Source: Bombardia bombarda
Taxonomy: Eukaryota > Ascomycota > Sordariomycetes > Sordariales > Lasiosphaeriaceae
Direction: 5' to 3'
Length of the DNA stretch: 64,000 bases
Assembly (NCBI GenBank): GCA_030512295.1
Contig: JAULSR010000004.1
Coordinates: 62,001 to 126,000 of the forward strand
The notes beneath the pieces are model-generated. The model saw nothing but the letters and a program-made list of their open reading frames with translations, did no database searches and was not told the origin of the DNA. Shown piece after piece: positions 21,254 through 32,654 of the stretch. The number at the start of each line of letters is the position of its first letter. Within the stretch, counting starts at the first letter, position 1. The position numbers and the translations under genes are program-made.

Positions 21254-23001
21254 GAGTTGTTTTGAATCTTGCACTGATCTCGCAAGAATATTTTTTCCTT
21301 CGTCCATCTCACTTCGATTCTTGCATTTGCATTGGAGCATGTATAAAATAAAAGGGGCGGATAGGAAATCTAGACCGGGTATAGATGGGATGGATGGGAT
21401 ATGTGGATTGTAGTATTGTTTTTAGGTTTGGTTATTTTTTTTGTAGTTAAGCCAAAGGGGAAGGAAAAGGGTTAACGGGGTTTTAGGAGTATGATTCTGG
21501 TTTATTATCATCTGGACAAGATGACATGGGAGAGAGACTTTGGTGTATGCTTTTCTCTGAGGAAGCTGGCAGGTTGGGTGGATGTCAGCTTATTACTTGC
21601 TGGCAACTGGCTCCTGGTGCTGCTATATATACCCGATTTCTGGGGTTACTTACTTGTCGGAAGTGGGCGTTTGGTTTTGGTGGAACGTTTCGGGGACCCA
21701 AGGTCTGGATTGTGATGGACCATGGGTTGTCGAGCTCTCGGTTGTGCCGGTAGTAACGTTGGATGTTTCCATCTGACTGGATATTTTAGTGAAATATATG
21801 AGGTATCCATCTGAGTACTGCCGATGAAATGATAATGACGGATACGTGTGTGGCTTGCTTATAGGTTTCTGTTCTGTTCAGCTGTTTTCTTTTGCTCCTG
21901 CTGCTGGTGGTGTTGGTGTCAGACTGTGGGGGCTTTGAGGCACATGTGAGTGAGTGTTTGATGTTGAGCATTGCGCCACAATCAAATTACTTGCTCTCCA
22001 TCACACTTGTCCCACTCTTCCTCACTCGTGAATCTTAACATTTGAACATGTGGATGGTGTAAGAACTATGTGACTGGGCATTCCTCGGCTTGTTGGGTCA
22101 TGAGTATGCGGTAGGTGTTTTGTTTACCGTGGATCTGGTGTAAGCAAGCATTCGTCAATCCCTTTTAGGGTTTGTAGAGGCTGCTTATGCTAGCGGTGGC
22201 AGCGGTGGCAGCGGTGATGGTGAAATGTACACATTATCTGCGAAATGAGACGAAGCAACGGGTATAAGTACTCATAGGTAGTCCCCTTATAGGTTTGCGG
22301 GCATTTGATCGTTCAGCTGTTATACATCATGACTGTGTGGAGTATGTATCTTCCCAATAATCACTGAGCAAAAAGTATTATTGTTAAGCTAACCACTCAT
22401 TCACTATTCATTGGGATGATACCGTATTAGCAATGCTACTCAAAAACCCCAGGACGACAGCAGAACCGACAGCGCACATTTATTGAGACAAGGGAGCATG
22501 CAATGGAGCAACGCTTCTATTCTCTTTTCAGTTTTTCTTTTTTGGACTTTCTTCATAAGCATATTGCTATACTATCAATGGCCCCCCCTTCGCTCCCGAC
22601 TTTTCATTTCTTTATTAGGAAACAAATCGGTACAAACTTACCACCCGTGTGAAAATCATTTTATCAACCTCTCCATGTAAGTTTGTTATGAAGGAGAAGC
22701 AGTCAGCAGAGCTTCTGGTGTAGGGGTCAAATGTGGGGCGCGAGCACCCTGGAATCTTTTTGATCCAATTGACTGACTGCCCCACTCACGATCGGGAGCC
22801 CGCATCAATCACTACCTAGGTACCTATCTCACGTCGATCATGATTCGTCTTGCACTGACACTTACACCCACCGTCAACGAGCTTCATATCAAGGGCGTCA
22901 AGATTTGACTGGCTTTTACACATTATAATAATATCACACTCATTTAGATATCTACCCATCCAAACATAAGTCAACAAGACTTCTGAAGAAAAAAAAAAGC
23001 C
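21254..23001. other. Spacer between the CBM48-like gene and DFR1
   Basis: About 1.75 kb with both genes on the plus strand, so it holds one 3' UTR and the DFR1 promoter. It contains a GGCAGCGGT triplication near 22194-22216 and a CTACCTAGGTACCTA palindromic motif at 22812-22826, about 180 bases upstream of DFR1. No gene recognised. Confidence 0.5.
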
Positions 23002-23811
23002 ATGACGCCACCGCTTGAACTCACCCTCGTGCTCGCCGCGACGCGGGACATGGGCATAGGCCTCAACGGCGCGTTGCCCTGGACGGGACTGAGGAAGGAG
23101 ATGGCATACTTTGCCCGCGTCACTAAACGGTTACCACCGCCACCGCCACCACCATCATCTTCTTCTCCTATTTCTTCTGCTACAACAACACCTCAAGAAG
23201 ACACCTCCTCTTCTCATCAACCTTCTCCACATTCCTTCAACGCCGTAATCATGGGCCGCAAGACATGGGATAGCATCCCGCCGCGGTTCAGGCCGCTCAA
23301 GGGCCGGCTGAACATTGTCATCAGCCGCTCTGTCACTGGGTTCCCTACAACTACTCCTGCTTCTGCTGCCACAAAAGAACGGTCGGACATGACAGCCGAG
23401 CCCGTCATGGCTGGCTCGCTGGATCATGCGCTTGCCTATCTCGAAGGTATCAACAACAAGAAGAAGGACGACGGCAGCAGTGCAAAGGCACATGCACAAC
23501 GGGTGGGCAGGGTGTTTGTGATTGGCGGGGGCCAGATCTACGGGGCGGCGCTGCAGCGCAAGGAGACGAAGCGCATCTTGCTCACGAGGGTGCTGTCGGA
23601 CTTTGAGTGCGATGTGTTTTTTCCGTTGGCGCTTGGTGGTGGTGGTGGTGGTGGTGGTGGTGGTAGTGACAATGGCTGGACGCAGAGCCCCAAGAGGCGG
23701 TTGGACGAGTGGGCTGGCGAGGAGGTGCCCGCGGGGGTGCAGGAGGAGAATGGGACGAAGTATGAGTTTCAGATGTGGGAGAAAGCAGCGGCGGAGGAGG
23801 ATCAGACTTAG
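23002..23811 (+). CDS. DFR1: Dihydrofolate reductase
   Basis: A single exon of 269 residues. It reduces dihydrofolate to tetrahydrofolate with NADPH, feeding thymidylate and purine synthesis. Recognisable elements: MGIGLNGALPW (residues 17-27), the active-site acid in LRKEMAYF (Glu33), IMGRKTWDSIP (from residue 83), RLNIVISR, and the nucleotide-binding VFVIGGGQIY near residue 172. The length exceeds the usual fungal 200-230 residues because of two low-complexity insertions: a Pro/Ser/Thr-rich segment at about residues 45-78 before the MGRKTW motif, and ten glycines (212-221) encoded by a pure GGT run. Both should lie in surface loops. The start is supported by a purine-rich leader and by the domain beginning at residue 6. 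Confidence 0.95.
   Translation: MTPPLELTLVLAATRDMGIGLNGALPWTGLRKEMAYFARVTKRLPPPPPPPSSSSPISSATTTPQEDTSSSHQPSPHSFNAVIMGRKTWDSIPPRFRPLKGRLNIVISRSVTGFPTTTPASAATKERSDMTAEPVMAGSLDHALAYLEGINNKKKDDGSSAKAHAQRVGRVFVIGGGQIYGAALQRKETKRILLTRVLSDFECDVFFPLALGGGGGGGGGGSDNGWTQSPKRRLDEWAGEEVPAGVQEENGTKYEFQMWEKAAAEEDQT
23635..23664 (+). repeat. (GGT)10 repeat coding for poly-glycine in DFR1
   Basis: Ten perfect GGT codons, likely length-variable between strains. Confidence 0.9.
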
Positions 23812-24073
23812 GGGTCTACGATGGCAACTGAAATATGACGGAAGTGAGATAAGTCACCTCGGGTATAAAATCGACTCTTGGAAAGGAGAGAAAGGTGGAG
23901 AAAGAGCGCAAAGTAGGTATTGAGTCTCTTCTCTATAAATCAACGCAACTCCCCCGGTGGTATATACCGTTCCATAAGCAAAAACATAAGTCCCCCAAAA
24001 CGCCTATTCCACCCATGCATGCCATGCCGTCATCGCAAATGTACTACTCTCCATAACAACTTTTCCGCCTCCC

Positions 24074-24744
24074 TCATAGCGTCTGCCAAAAATAATTGGC
24101 ATAAAAAAACCTCGAAAACTTGCGATCGATATTCACCACATGCACGTCCCCCTTGCGATCATTCCGCACCACCGCCCGGCTGAACTCGCCATCCTTGCTA
24201 TCCCGCTCGATATCAATCCCCAGACTCCTGTACACCTTCAGCCTCAACAGCACCTCGTCCTCCACCGTGCCGCCACCATTGCTCATGGCAGCATCGCCGC
24301 CGTCGACGCCCTGTATCTCGAGCTCCTGCAGGCGGGCGGCCAGGTCGGCGGCCTGCGTCTGCAGGCGCTCCGTCTCCATCTCGAGGTCGGACACGCCCTT
24401 TGCGGTGCGGAATTTCTGCGTGTCGAGGCGGGCGATCTCGCTCGCGTGCGCCGCCGACGAATGGCTGGCGGTGAGCTCGGCGTGCTGCGAGTGCAGCGTG
24501 TTGAGGGTGCGGGCGAGCTTCTTGAGCGAGGACTCGGCGTCGCGGAGGCGCAGGTCGCGCGCCTGCTGGAGGGTCGAGAGGGACTCGGAGACGCGCGCGA
24601 CGGCGACTTTGTCGGGCGCGATGTTGAAGTTTGCGATTGTGTGGCGGATGAGCTGGGGGGGTTTGTTAGGGGGTTGTCCTTTGTGGGTTTTGTATGGTTT
24701 TTGGTTCGGTCACTTACTGTGGAGGGGTCTTCTTCGAGAAGCAT
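24074..24744 (-). CDS. SPC24: Kinetochore protein Spc24 (Ndc80 complex)
   Basis: Exons 24718-24744 (nine codons, MLLEEDPST) and 24074-24652 (65-base intron, GTAAGT..CAG) give 201 residues, the usual size. The splice restores LIRHTIANFNIAPDK after the start peptide. A coiled coil follows (residues 30-125, e.g. LRLRDAESSLKKLARTLNTL and SDLEMETERLQTQAADLAARLQ as overlapping heptads). The C-terminal globular domain that pairs with Spc25 includes VLLRLKVYRSLGIDIERD and VHVVNIDRKFSRFFYANYFW. Its known role is the inner-kinetochore end of the Ndc80 complex, where it meets the MIND complex that contains Mtw1, also encoded in this window. Confidence 0.93.
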
Positions 24745-25364
24745 CTTGGCGGCTTTGTTTGTGGTCTGTGATGATGTGTGACGTTTTATTTTGAGGATTC
24801 ACGGTTTCGTGAGAGATAGATTCGGCGTTTATGAGGTTGATCACACGGCCTGTTAAATGAGGGATATTTATAATGGCGGCGTATAAGTAATTTAGTAGAT
24901 TGAAAGCGCTTTTTTCGTATCGTAATCTTCAAAGTGGCTGTATCGCGAACTTGCGGTACCCTGATGTCTAGTCCGATTCTGGCAAGACCCAAACAAATGC
25001 TCCATAGGTGATCACCCGGACGACACGTTGCCAAGACCTGCCGGCCGAGCACGTGTAGCGGGGCTGCCTCTTTTTTTCTTATCTTATCGGCGCAGATCTT
25101 GGTAGGCTGCCCTACGTTTTGGTGCCGCGGCGTCGTCATCGGTGGCACAGGCACATGTTAGAAACGTCCGAGCGTTGCTAGCCACCACCAACCTTGCTGA
25201 CCACCCTGACACATCACCAGAGCGTAGCACCCTCATACGACAGGACAATTTTCTGATCAATCACCTTCGAAACACCTATAAGAGTTGCCTGCATTGCGAC
25301 TTCATACACATAACACGGCAGATCTGAACTTTGACTCGTTTTTACTGTCTTCAGATCAACCAAA
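24745..25364. other. Divergent promoter region, SPC24 / FIS1
   Basis: About 620 bases between opposite start codons. No additional exon or repeat noted. Confidence 0.5.
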
Positions 25365-26081
25365 ATGCCGCAGCTTCCATGTACGTACAGCCCGTTCCAC
25401 TCAAGACTTTCTGTCGCGACGAGACAAAAGGCAACTGCTAACAACGGGGTCACCCCATCACAGATGCAATCGACGCGGAGACGTAAGTGTCATATGGCTT
25501 TACTGCTCTTGGCTGGCGACAAATCACACGACCGAGATTATTAGCTAACAAGAAGGCGCAAACGACAGTCCGCTTAACCAGGCAGAGTTAAATGTTCTGC
25601 GCTCACAATATGAGAAGGAGGACGACATGGTCGGTGTCCAGACCAAGTTCAACTACGCATGGGTGCGTTTTCATGATTTCAATACTGCGCTCTGTCGGTA
25701 GCCTTTGTCGCAACAAGAACACTGACATCATCTTCTCTGGCAAATTAGGGCTTGGTAAAATCTAACATCCGCGCCGACCAACACCTCGGCGTAATGCTCC
25801 TCTCAGAGATCTTCAGGACGTCGCCCGAGAGGCGCCGTGAATGCCTATACTACCTCGCGCTTGGGAACTACAAGCTGGGCAACTACGCCGAGGCGCGGAG
25901 ATACAACGACCTGCTCCTCGACAACGAGCCGGCAAACCTGCAGGCCTCCAACCTACAGTCGCTAATCGACGACAAGGTCGCCAAGGAGGGACTCATGGGC
26001 GTGGCCATCATTAGCGGAGTGGCTGTCGCTGCGGGCGTCATTGGCGGCGTGCTTCTTAGGAACTTGGGTCGGAAGAAATAG
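25365..26081 (+). CDS. FIS1: Mitochondrial fission protein Fis1
   Basis: Four exons, 25365-25380, 25464-25482, 25569-25662 and 25749-26081, give 153 residues. Exons 1 and 2 are only 16 and 19 bases, and together they encode MPQLPYAIDAET. Splice phases 1, 0 (after 2+1) and 0 are all consistent. The protein is the Fis1 TPR-like helical bundle (FNYAWGLVKSNIRADQ; RRECLYYLALGNYKLGNYAEARRYNDLLL), then a C-terminal membrane anchor (GVAIISGVAVAAGVIGGVLL) and a short basic tail RNLGRKK. That is the layout of a tail-anchored outer mitochondrial membrane and peroxisomal protein that recruits the dynamin-type fission machinery. Confidence 0.94.
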
Positions 26082-27452
26082 ACTACCATTCTCTCTGGAA
26101 TTAAGGGGGCAGGTCAGGTGAAACGATAGCGAAGATGGAAATGTTTAGGAAGAGCACATATCTGTGGTTTTAATATGAGTTTAGCAGGGCCAGGGCTAGA
26201 TGGAGGTGTACGAAAGAAAGGCGAGGACCCATCTCTGCTGTGCTGGGGAGTTTGTACTATATGAGGAATGAAGAGGAGGAAGGGGAAGCACCGCACGCCC
26301 TGCTGTTCAGCATCAGGATGGCGATTTAGTTATTACAGGGATACCATTTCAACTCATCCGAACATCAGACAGCTCGAGGGTAGTCAGGAACTCGACATTA
26401 ATTATTACAATACGTTTACGTAAAACAGGTTTGCCGTCGTTCGTAAACATCAACAACATACCTAGGTAGTGTTCCCGTCAAGACTAGACTAGCACTGTAT
26501 AGGCGTAGCACACGCATCAAGTATTTTAACTTGAACCAGTGTATTACTACGATAAAACGGCCGTTTCTCGGACTTAGGTGGTCAGGTCGACTTTGAATGC
26601 TATTCCGGTGGTAATAGTGACTCCTGACACAGGTATTACTGTAGCATGGTTGGTCAGGTGGTGCCAGCCCGCCGGGACCTCCAGGCTTCTTGGGGGGCCA
26701 ATTAAAGACTCACAGTGGAAACAGGCCTCGCACACCATTGGACGGAGGCACATGGAGCGCCCAGGCTCCCGTTTCCCATGCTCCCATGGCTCGCACCACT
26801 GCCCGTGTTGGGTACCTGGGAACCCTAAATCTGACCCGGACTCCATGGATCCATGCGCTAACATTCATTGCCCGCGACGACACGCGACATGGCGGGGATC
26901 CATACCTACAGGTGGCTATCTCCTTTCGTGCTCCAATTCGCAAGCCCTTCAGGTCGAAACTAGAACAAACAGTAATTCCTAAACTACGCATCTGGCAACC
27001 ACTCTTTTCTTTTTGATAATTGTACAACTCCTGTCTAGAGTTTTGGGCCAAAGCCCATGAGCACAACGCGGTCTCGGTCCCCTGGCTAGGTATTGGCGAG
27101 CCCTGGTCCGGGTCTCCCTACTGGCTACCGGCTATCCGCCCCGTGTGTGGTTTCAAGATTGCTGTTAGTACAGGTTAGGTAGTCGATGCATCATCGTGAA
27201 GCTCTAGCAGGTCAAGGTACGTCTGATGCGGTCTGCGGTCTGCGGTCTGCGGTGCTTCTTCTTACCTATTAAGCTTGTCTTATCTCCCAGCCCATCTCTG
27301 CTGCCCGTTCTCTCTGTCTTGTTGAATGCATTTACCGAGAGACGACTACAATCAGCCGAAAACCATGTTCCGAGACCCCCTCTAACCAGTAGCACCCTCC
27401 ATTTCCTTGGATATAGCTTGACCGGTACCACGTAGCTACAGCCTACGGATAC
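26082..27452. other. Spacer between FIS1 and the VPS9-domain gene
   Basis: About 1.4 kb upstream of a plus-strand gene. It holds CCTAGGTAG (26461-26469) and related motifs and a 7-bp tandem repeat. No coding sequence or RNA gene recognised. Confidence 0.5.
27231..27251 (+). repeat. 7-bp tandem repeat GTCTGCG x3
   Basis: Three perfect copies preceded by a partial unit, about 200 bases upstream of the VPS9-domain gene. Confidence 0.8.
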
Positions 27453-29316
27453 ATGGCATCCAACACCCCCAAAATCAAGGGCTCGGCGCACCTCCCCAGT
27501 CCTCTGAGGACGACGCGATCCTTCTCCCGCGCCGAATCGGCTGCTTCTTCCACACCCGAGCTGAGTCGCCCCAAGAGGGCCTCCACTCTCCAGAATGGGC
27601 CTGCATCGGGGACTGCATCGGGGGCGCAGGTGAAGCAGCAGGGGAGCAGGTCCGATGGCGTCGATGCCTTCGAGAGAAGAATCAGCGAGGAGTCATCCGA
27701 CACGCCCAGAGCGTCCGTCGACATGGACGGTCTTCCCATCGAGCTTATTAGCCTGGCCGACAGCTTCATCGATCAGCTGTCGGCCAAAGTCCGCCCCAAC
27801 CCGCCCAACATCGACACCCTTTCCGACCTCTTCCAAGACTTTTATGCTACGGCAGCCTCCCATATCCAAACCCATGTCGACAGTCTCATGACGCGCCAGA
27901 AGCGCGACGTCTCCCCGGCACCCACCAACTCTCCCCGCGCCTCAGCTGCCAGCCTGCTACGTGCCAAGGCCGCCTCCCTTGGGAGTAAGGAGAAGCCAAA
28001 GACTGCGCCCGCCAGACGGGACTCTGACCAGCAGATGCTGACAGCCGACGAATATGCCAATCGCAGGAAAGCAAGGAAGGCATTAGAGCAGAAGAAAGGC
28101 TTGCTTGAGGAGGCCATTGAGCGGAGGCTCTGTGAAGGCATCTACGACAAGATCTACCGTCACCATACGACGCAGGACGAGGCGCAGGATGACAAGCTCC
28201 GCTCAAAGACTGCTGCTCTTGCAGTGGTTGGCATTGGCCCCGTTGATCTGGGGGTCGAGATCGGAACGGCCAAGGACGCAGAAGAGGCAGCCAAGAACCA
28301 AGACGAGGTCAAGACCTGGCTCGAGCAGGCGCGAAAGGAGCTGATCCTGATGAACCAGTCGAGATATCCTCTGGGGAAGCTCAATCATCTAAAGGCGGCA
28401 CATAAAAGTATCATCGACACGCTGTCGCACTTCCACCCCTCTTCCTCAGCAGACGAACTCATGCCCATGCTCATCTACACCCTAATAACCCTCCCCCCAG
28501 AGAACCTAAACGTGATAAGTGACGTCAACTTCATCCAGAGGTTTCGATGGGAACCTAAGCTCGTGGGCGAGGCAGCCTACTGCCTGACCACCCTCGAAGC
28601 CGCCATCAGCTTCCTGGAGACGGTAGACCTGTCTACCCTTCGCGCCGACGAAGCTCCCACAGGGCCTGCAAAGGGGCCCGCCGGTGCAGCGGCGGCACCA
28701 AAGGCGGATACCTTCCCCCCAGCATACTCGTCAGGACTATCAGCCCCATCGCAGAGCCCGGTCGAGACGACTCCTGCCATGGGCAGCAGCAGCAGCTCAA
28801 AGCCAACAACAACAATCCCCACGAGCCTCCGCGCCGCCGTGCAGCTGCGCAACCGCCGGCTTAGTGATCTGGTCAACACCCCGGCGCAGGCCTTCAACGC
28901 CGCCAGCGACGCCGTCTTCAACACGGCCGAGGAGGGCCTCAAGACGATCGGCATCAGCCTGGGCGACAGCTACAAGTTCTTCATCGGCAAGCTGCGCGAG
29001 CACCCCGAGGCGCTCACCAGCCAAGGAGGCGAGGTCGTCATGGTCCCCAAGACGCTGGAGGACGCCCGCAAGCTGATCGGGACCCCGCCGCCGTCCAACG
29101 ACGATGACGGCTCCGTCAGCGGCGCCAGCTCCGTGCACAGCCGCGAAGAGATGGAGAGCAGACCTCTTCGCCGCGCTGCTACGCCGCGAGACGACAAGAT
29201 GCTGAATATTATTGGTGGGCGCAAGGTCTCGCGCGATCACAGTGCGGACAGTGAGCGCAGCGCGGGAAGCGCCAGGAAGGTTTCTACGACGGCGACGACG
29301 ACGACGGCGAGTGAGG

Positions 29317-29347
<31 letters not shown>

Positions 29348-29917
29348 TGCTAGGGAAAAGATGGCCGGGTTATCTTTGGGGAATAGTGGCTCGTCACCAT
29401 CGTCTTCCTCGAACCCGGCGCTGATAGACTCGATGCGCAACCTCGGGAACTCGCTGAATCCTATGGCGAGACTCGGCGGCTTCCGCGGTTTCGGACGGAC
29501 GCAGTCGGCTACTACATCGCCCATCACGAAGGAGGCGGCCGCGAACAGAGCGGCGAACAGCAGCAGCAGCAGCATCCCAGAGGTTGTGGATCTGGCTACG
29601 GTACGTACTTTACTCCACAGAGCAGAAGCCCCTACTATTTTGTTATGTTTCATCCATCTTGATTCAACCCACAGGAGAAGGGGTATTATCTCTGTTACGG
29701 GACAACGATATACTGATATATTTTGAAACTCAAGGCATTCCCCGACCTAGCCCCTGCGCTGCCGCCCAAGGAGCAGATCAAGATTGATCCGCCCATCAGG
29801 CGCTTCATGGACATCCAGAACCCGGCCGACCTGCGGATCGGCGAGGTGCTCGAGCTGCTACGGGATTACAGGCGGCTTGCCGGCGCGCTCAAGGACATGG
29901 GGGCGGTGAAGGAGTAG
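27453..29917 (+). CDS. VPS9-domain protein, probable Rab5-family GEF
   Basis: Exons 27453-29600 and 29735-29917 (134-base intron, donor GTACGT, phase 0) give 776 residues. The Ser/Pro-rich N-terminus leads into a helical region (residues 90-230) and a VPS9 domain at about 225-395. It shows ERRLCEGIYDKIYRHHT, the conserved Asp in SADELMPMLIYTLI and the tail ADE..SFIQRF..EAAYCLTTLEAAISFLE arrangement (here NVISDVNFIQRF and YCLTTLEAAISFL). VPS9 domains catalyse GDP/GTP exchange on Rab5/Vps21-type GTPases in endosome traffic. The layout suggests a Muk1/Vps9-like protein; I see no CUE domain. The C-terminal half is disordered with a CAG-encoded Gln run (29320-29343). Exon 2 supplies a short conserved-looking helix (LRIGEVLELLRDYRRLAGAL). 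Confidence 0.85.
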
Positions 29918-30782
29918 GAATTTGGACAGGGGTGGTTGGCTGGGTTGCTGGAGTAGGTCCTGACTGGGTGGTGGCTGCGGTGGGAGTTGGGTAGAGTTTA
30001 TATGTGTTGGGGAGGAAAGAAGGATGTATGGAGATGAGGGTGGGAAGGAGGCGAGATGAGACGAGATGAGGGTGTGCAGATTGCGGTTGCAATGCTGTCC
30101 ATGATGCGTGGTGGTGATTTTTTTTCTTCATCATTGTAGAAGTACCAGTAGTAATTATTGAGCGGTTTGGTAGGTTGGTGGCAGGTTTGGTATGTTTATG
30201 TTTGTAGGCACTTAGAGGGAAGGTTATGATAAGCAGCTTTATTATTCATGCCTGACTTTCTTCTTCGGTGATTCCTATTTGCGTAGGTATTTGAAAGGCA
30301 GCCGATGGCATGAAGAGCTGCGATCCGGCTATGATGTTTTATTCAGATTCGTGTTATAAGTCGCAGACTTCCTCAATGGCTGCCTACGTAGGTAATACTT
30401 CATATTCGTCCTGTAACTAGCTACAAAGATGGTCAGGACCCAGTGGAAGTGGGAGATAGCAGATTCAGAATCAGTAACAATACACGGAAACAGAAAGGCA
30501 TCTAATTTATCTCTCAGACTCAGGAGCGTTTAAACTTACTTGATAGCTCCAAGTACATTTCCGGGCCATCTACCCCGAAAGTTTGGGGCATGCGTCACAA
30601 GGGGCCCCTGCGAACGTTTCTAGCGCACTGAATTCAGTACCTTACACAGTATGCTGCCCCGCCCCCACCAGCGGGCGACCCAGATGACGGGAACACTGGG
30701 TTCCCGTTCCCGTCATCGCTAAAAGTATCGTTCCAGCCTCGAGCTTCCGTCAGACTACAACATCTCTCGATGGAGGGCCGCG
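29918..30782. other. Spacer upstream of the lipase-like gene
   Basis: About 865 bases: the 3' UTR of the VPS9 gene and the promoter of the next. GT-rich with GAGATGA repeats near 30025-30070. An upstream ATG at 30770, out of frame with the main start at 30783, could begin a short overlapping uORF. No gene recognised. Confidence 0.5.
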
Positions 30783-32295
30783 ATGAAGAAGACACTGCTA
30801 CTCTGCTTTATCCACGGCTTCAAGGTATGTTTTTTTCGTTCTTTCATGACGACATCTCACACAAAAGAAGACTGACATGTAATGATATGTTCCATTTACA
30901 GGGGGATGAGGCGACATTTGGCGAGAACTATGCCTTCACGCGGCACCTCCGCCGCCTCGTCGCCAGCTCCCTACCCAAGATCAATGTCGAGGTCGTCGTC
31001 TACCCAACTTACGAAACGCGCGGGGACCTGGGGGAATGCGTAGGGAGATTCCGGGACTGGTATATATATACCCATTCCCCGTTCCCATCTCTCATCTCTC
31101 TCATATCCATCTAGACACCCTGACACCCTAACACCCCACTCACCCCCAGGCTCCTCAACAAGGTCATCGACCTCGAAGTGCACGCCGGCACGCCCTCGCC
31201 CACCATCGACCCGTCGGTGCGCGTCATCCTGGTGGGCCACTCGATGGGCGGCATCGTGGCGGCCGAGACGGCCATCGAGCTGGCGTCGGAGCAGCCCATC
31301 CACGGCAGCACCGACCCGGCCAAGGAGGACCCCAAGATCGGGCGCGCCGACGCCACCCCGCCGCCGCGCCCGCCGACCCCCAACTCGCTCATGTTCCCCT
31401 ACGTCCAGGGCGTGCTCGCCTTCGACACCCCCTTCCTCGGCATCTCGCCCGGCGTCGTCGCCCACGGCGCAGAGTCCCACTACAACACGGCCACCGCCGC
31501 CATGGCCCAGCTCAGCGGCCTGACGGGCCTCTGGGGCGGCGCGAAGCAGGCAGAGGCCAGTGCGAATACCATGCAGAAGAAGCTGGCTGCGCCGCCGCCT
31601 TCTTCTGGGGGCAGCGGCGATAACGACAGGAATGCCAATGCCGCTACGAATGCAAACGCGGCGGCAAACAACGACAACGGCTGGGGCAAGTGGGGCAAGA
31701 TCGCCATGGTCGCCGGCGCGGTCGGTGCGGTGGCGGCGGGCGGCGCGGCGGCGTATCTGCACCGCAACGAGATTAGCCAGGGCCTGAGCTGGGCGACGTC
31801 GCACCTCGAGTTCGTGGGGTGCCTGGCGCGCAAGGAGGAGCTGCGGCGGCGCGTCGCCTACATGGTGCGGCTCGAGCGGGAGATAGGCGTCGGGTTCGGT
31901 AACCTCTACACCAAGCTGGGCCGGAACGCGGGCGTCAAGACGGCCAACATGGTGGGCACCGTGCTCGGGCCGGAGCGGACGTTTTGCGTGGTGCCGCGGC
32001 GGGAGCGCGCCGGGGACTGGCGCGAGGCGGTCAATGACAAGGCGACGGACGAGACGGTGGCGCATATGTGTGAGTATTCTTTTTTCCTTGCTGTGTCTGT
32101 CTCGCTGTGTTTTTGGGGAGTTATAGTGATGATGTGTGGGACGGGATACTAACAGTTATTATAGCAATGTTTGAACCGAAGCTGAACCCGGGTTATGAGA
32201 AGCTGGCAAAGGACGCGCAGGATATGATCACGAGCTGGCTGCAGAATGACTGGTATAAGAGCAGTGACTCTGGCGATACTATTGGTTCACAGTAA
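30783..32295 (+). CDS. DUF676-type serine lipase/esterase with a central hydrophobic segment
   Basis: Four exons, 30783-30824, 30902-31059, 31150-32069 and 32165-32295, give 416 residues. The alpha/beta-hydrolase start is clear: LLLCFIHGFKG, with the oxyanion-loop His-Gly, then strand VEVVVYPTYET. The nucleophile elbow VILVGHSMGGIVA puts Ser98 in GHSMGG. The segment KIAMVAGAVGAVAAGGAAAYL (about 250-270) is hydrophobic enough to span or lie in a membrane. A later domain (NLYTKLGRNAGVKTANMVGTVLG) leads to a probable catalytic His late in exon 3 or 4, not pinned down. The ATG at 30783 was chosen over 30770 because only it is in frame with the conserved strand. Substrate unknown; this family covers phospho- and acylglycerol hydrolases. 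Confidence 0.85.
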
Positions 32296-32654
32296 TGACA
32301 CTGCCAGTTATCGGTATTGGGCAGATAAGGAGGCGGCTTCGTTGTTATTATGGTTTTCCTATCATTCACACACTTCTGAAATGACAACTTGCCTGCCATG
32401 AGATAGGCATCTCGTAGATTGTTGCCCTGAATTAACGTCTATGTACTACACATGAATAAAAATCAAATGTATCATATGTCTCCTAAAGCCATCAATGATG
32501 CATAACAGCAGTTGCTTTGCGCTTGTTCCCCATAACTGCTCACAACCCCAAAGCATCGGCTCAATACCTAAGAAAAAGCGCGCTTAAAACTTGCTTTTAG
32601 ATCTGACCAAAAAAACCCATATCATAGCTCCGTGAATATATGCGAATTATACAC
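32296..32654. other. Convergent 3' spacer, lipase-like gene / PHS1
   Basis: About 360 AT-rich bases between two stop codons; nothing but probable 3' UTRs seen. Confidence 0.5.

Noticed and set aside
27236..27258. The GTCTGCG repeat as a possible CRISPR-like array.
   Set aside because: The units are contiguous with no spacers, in a eukaryotic nuclear context.
30770..31114. A start at 30770 giving a different N-terminus for the lipase-like gene.
   Set aside because: Its frame reads through the intron and destroys the conserved first strand LLLCFIHGFKG, which starts at 30783.
30971..32065. A 364-codon open frame antisense to the lipase-like gene.
   Set aside because: Arg/His/Gly-rich product typical of the complement of a GC-rich coding exon; the sense strand has a catalytic motif and consistent splicing.
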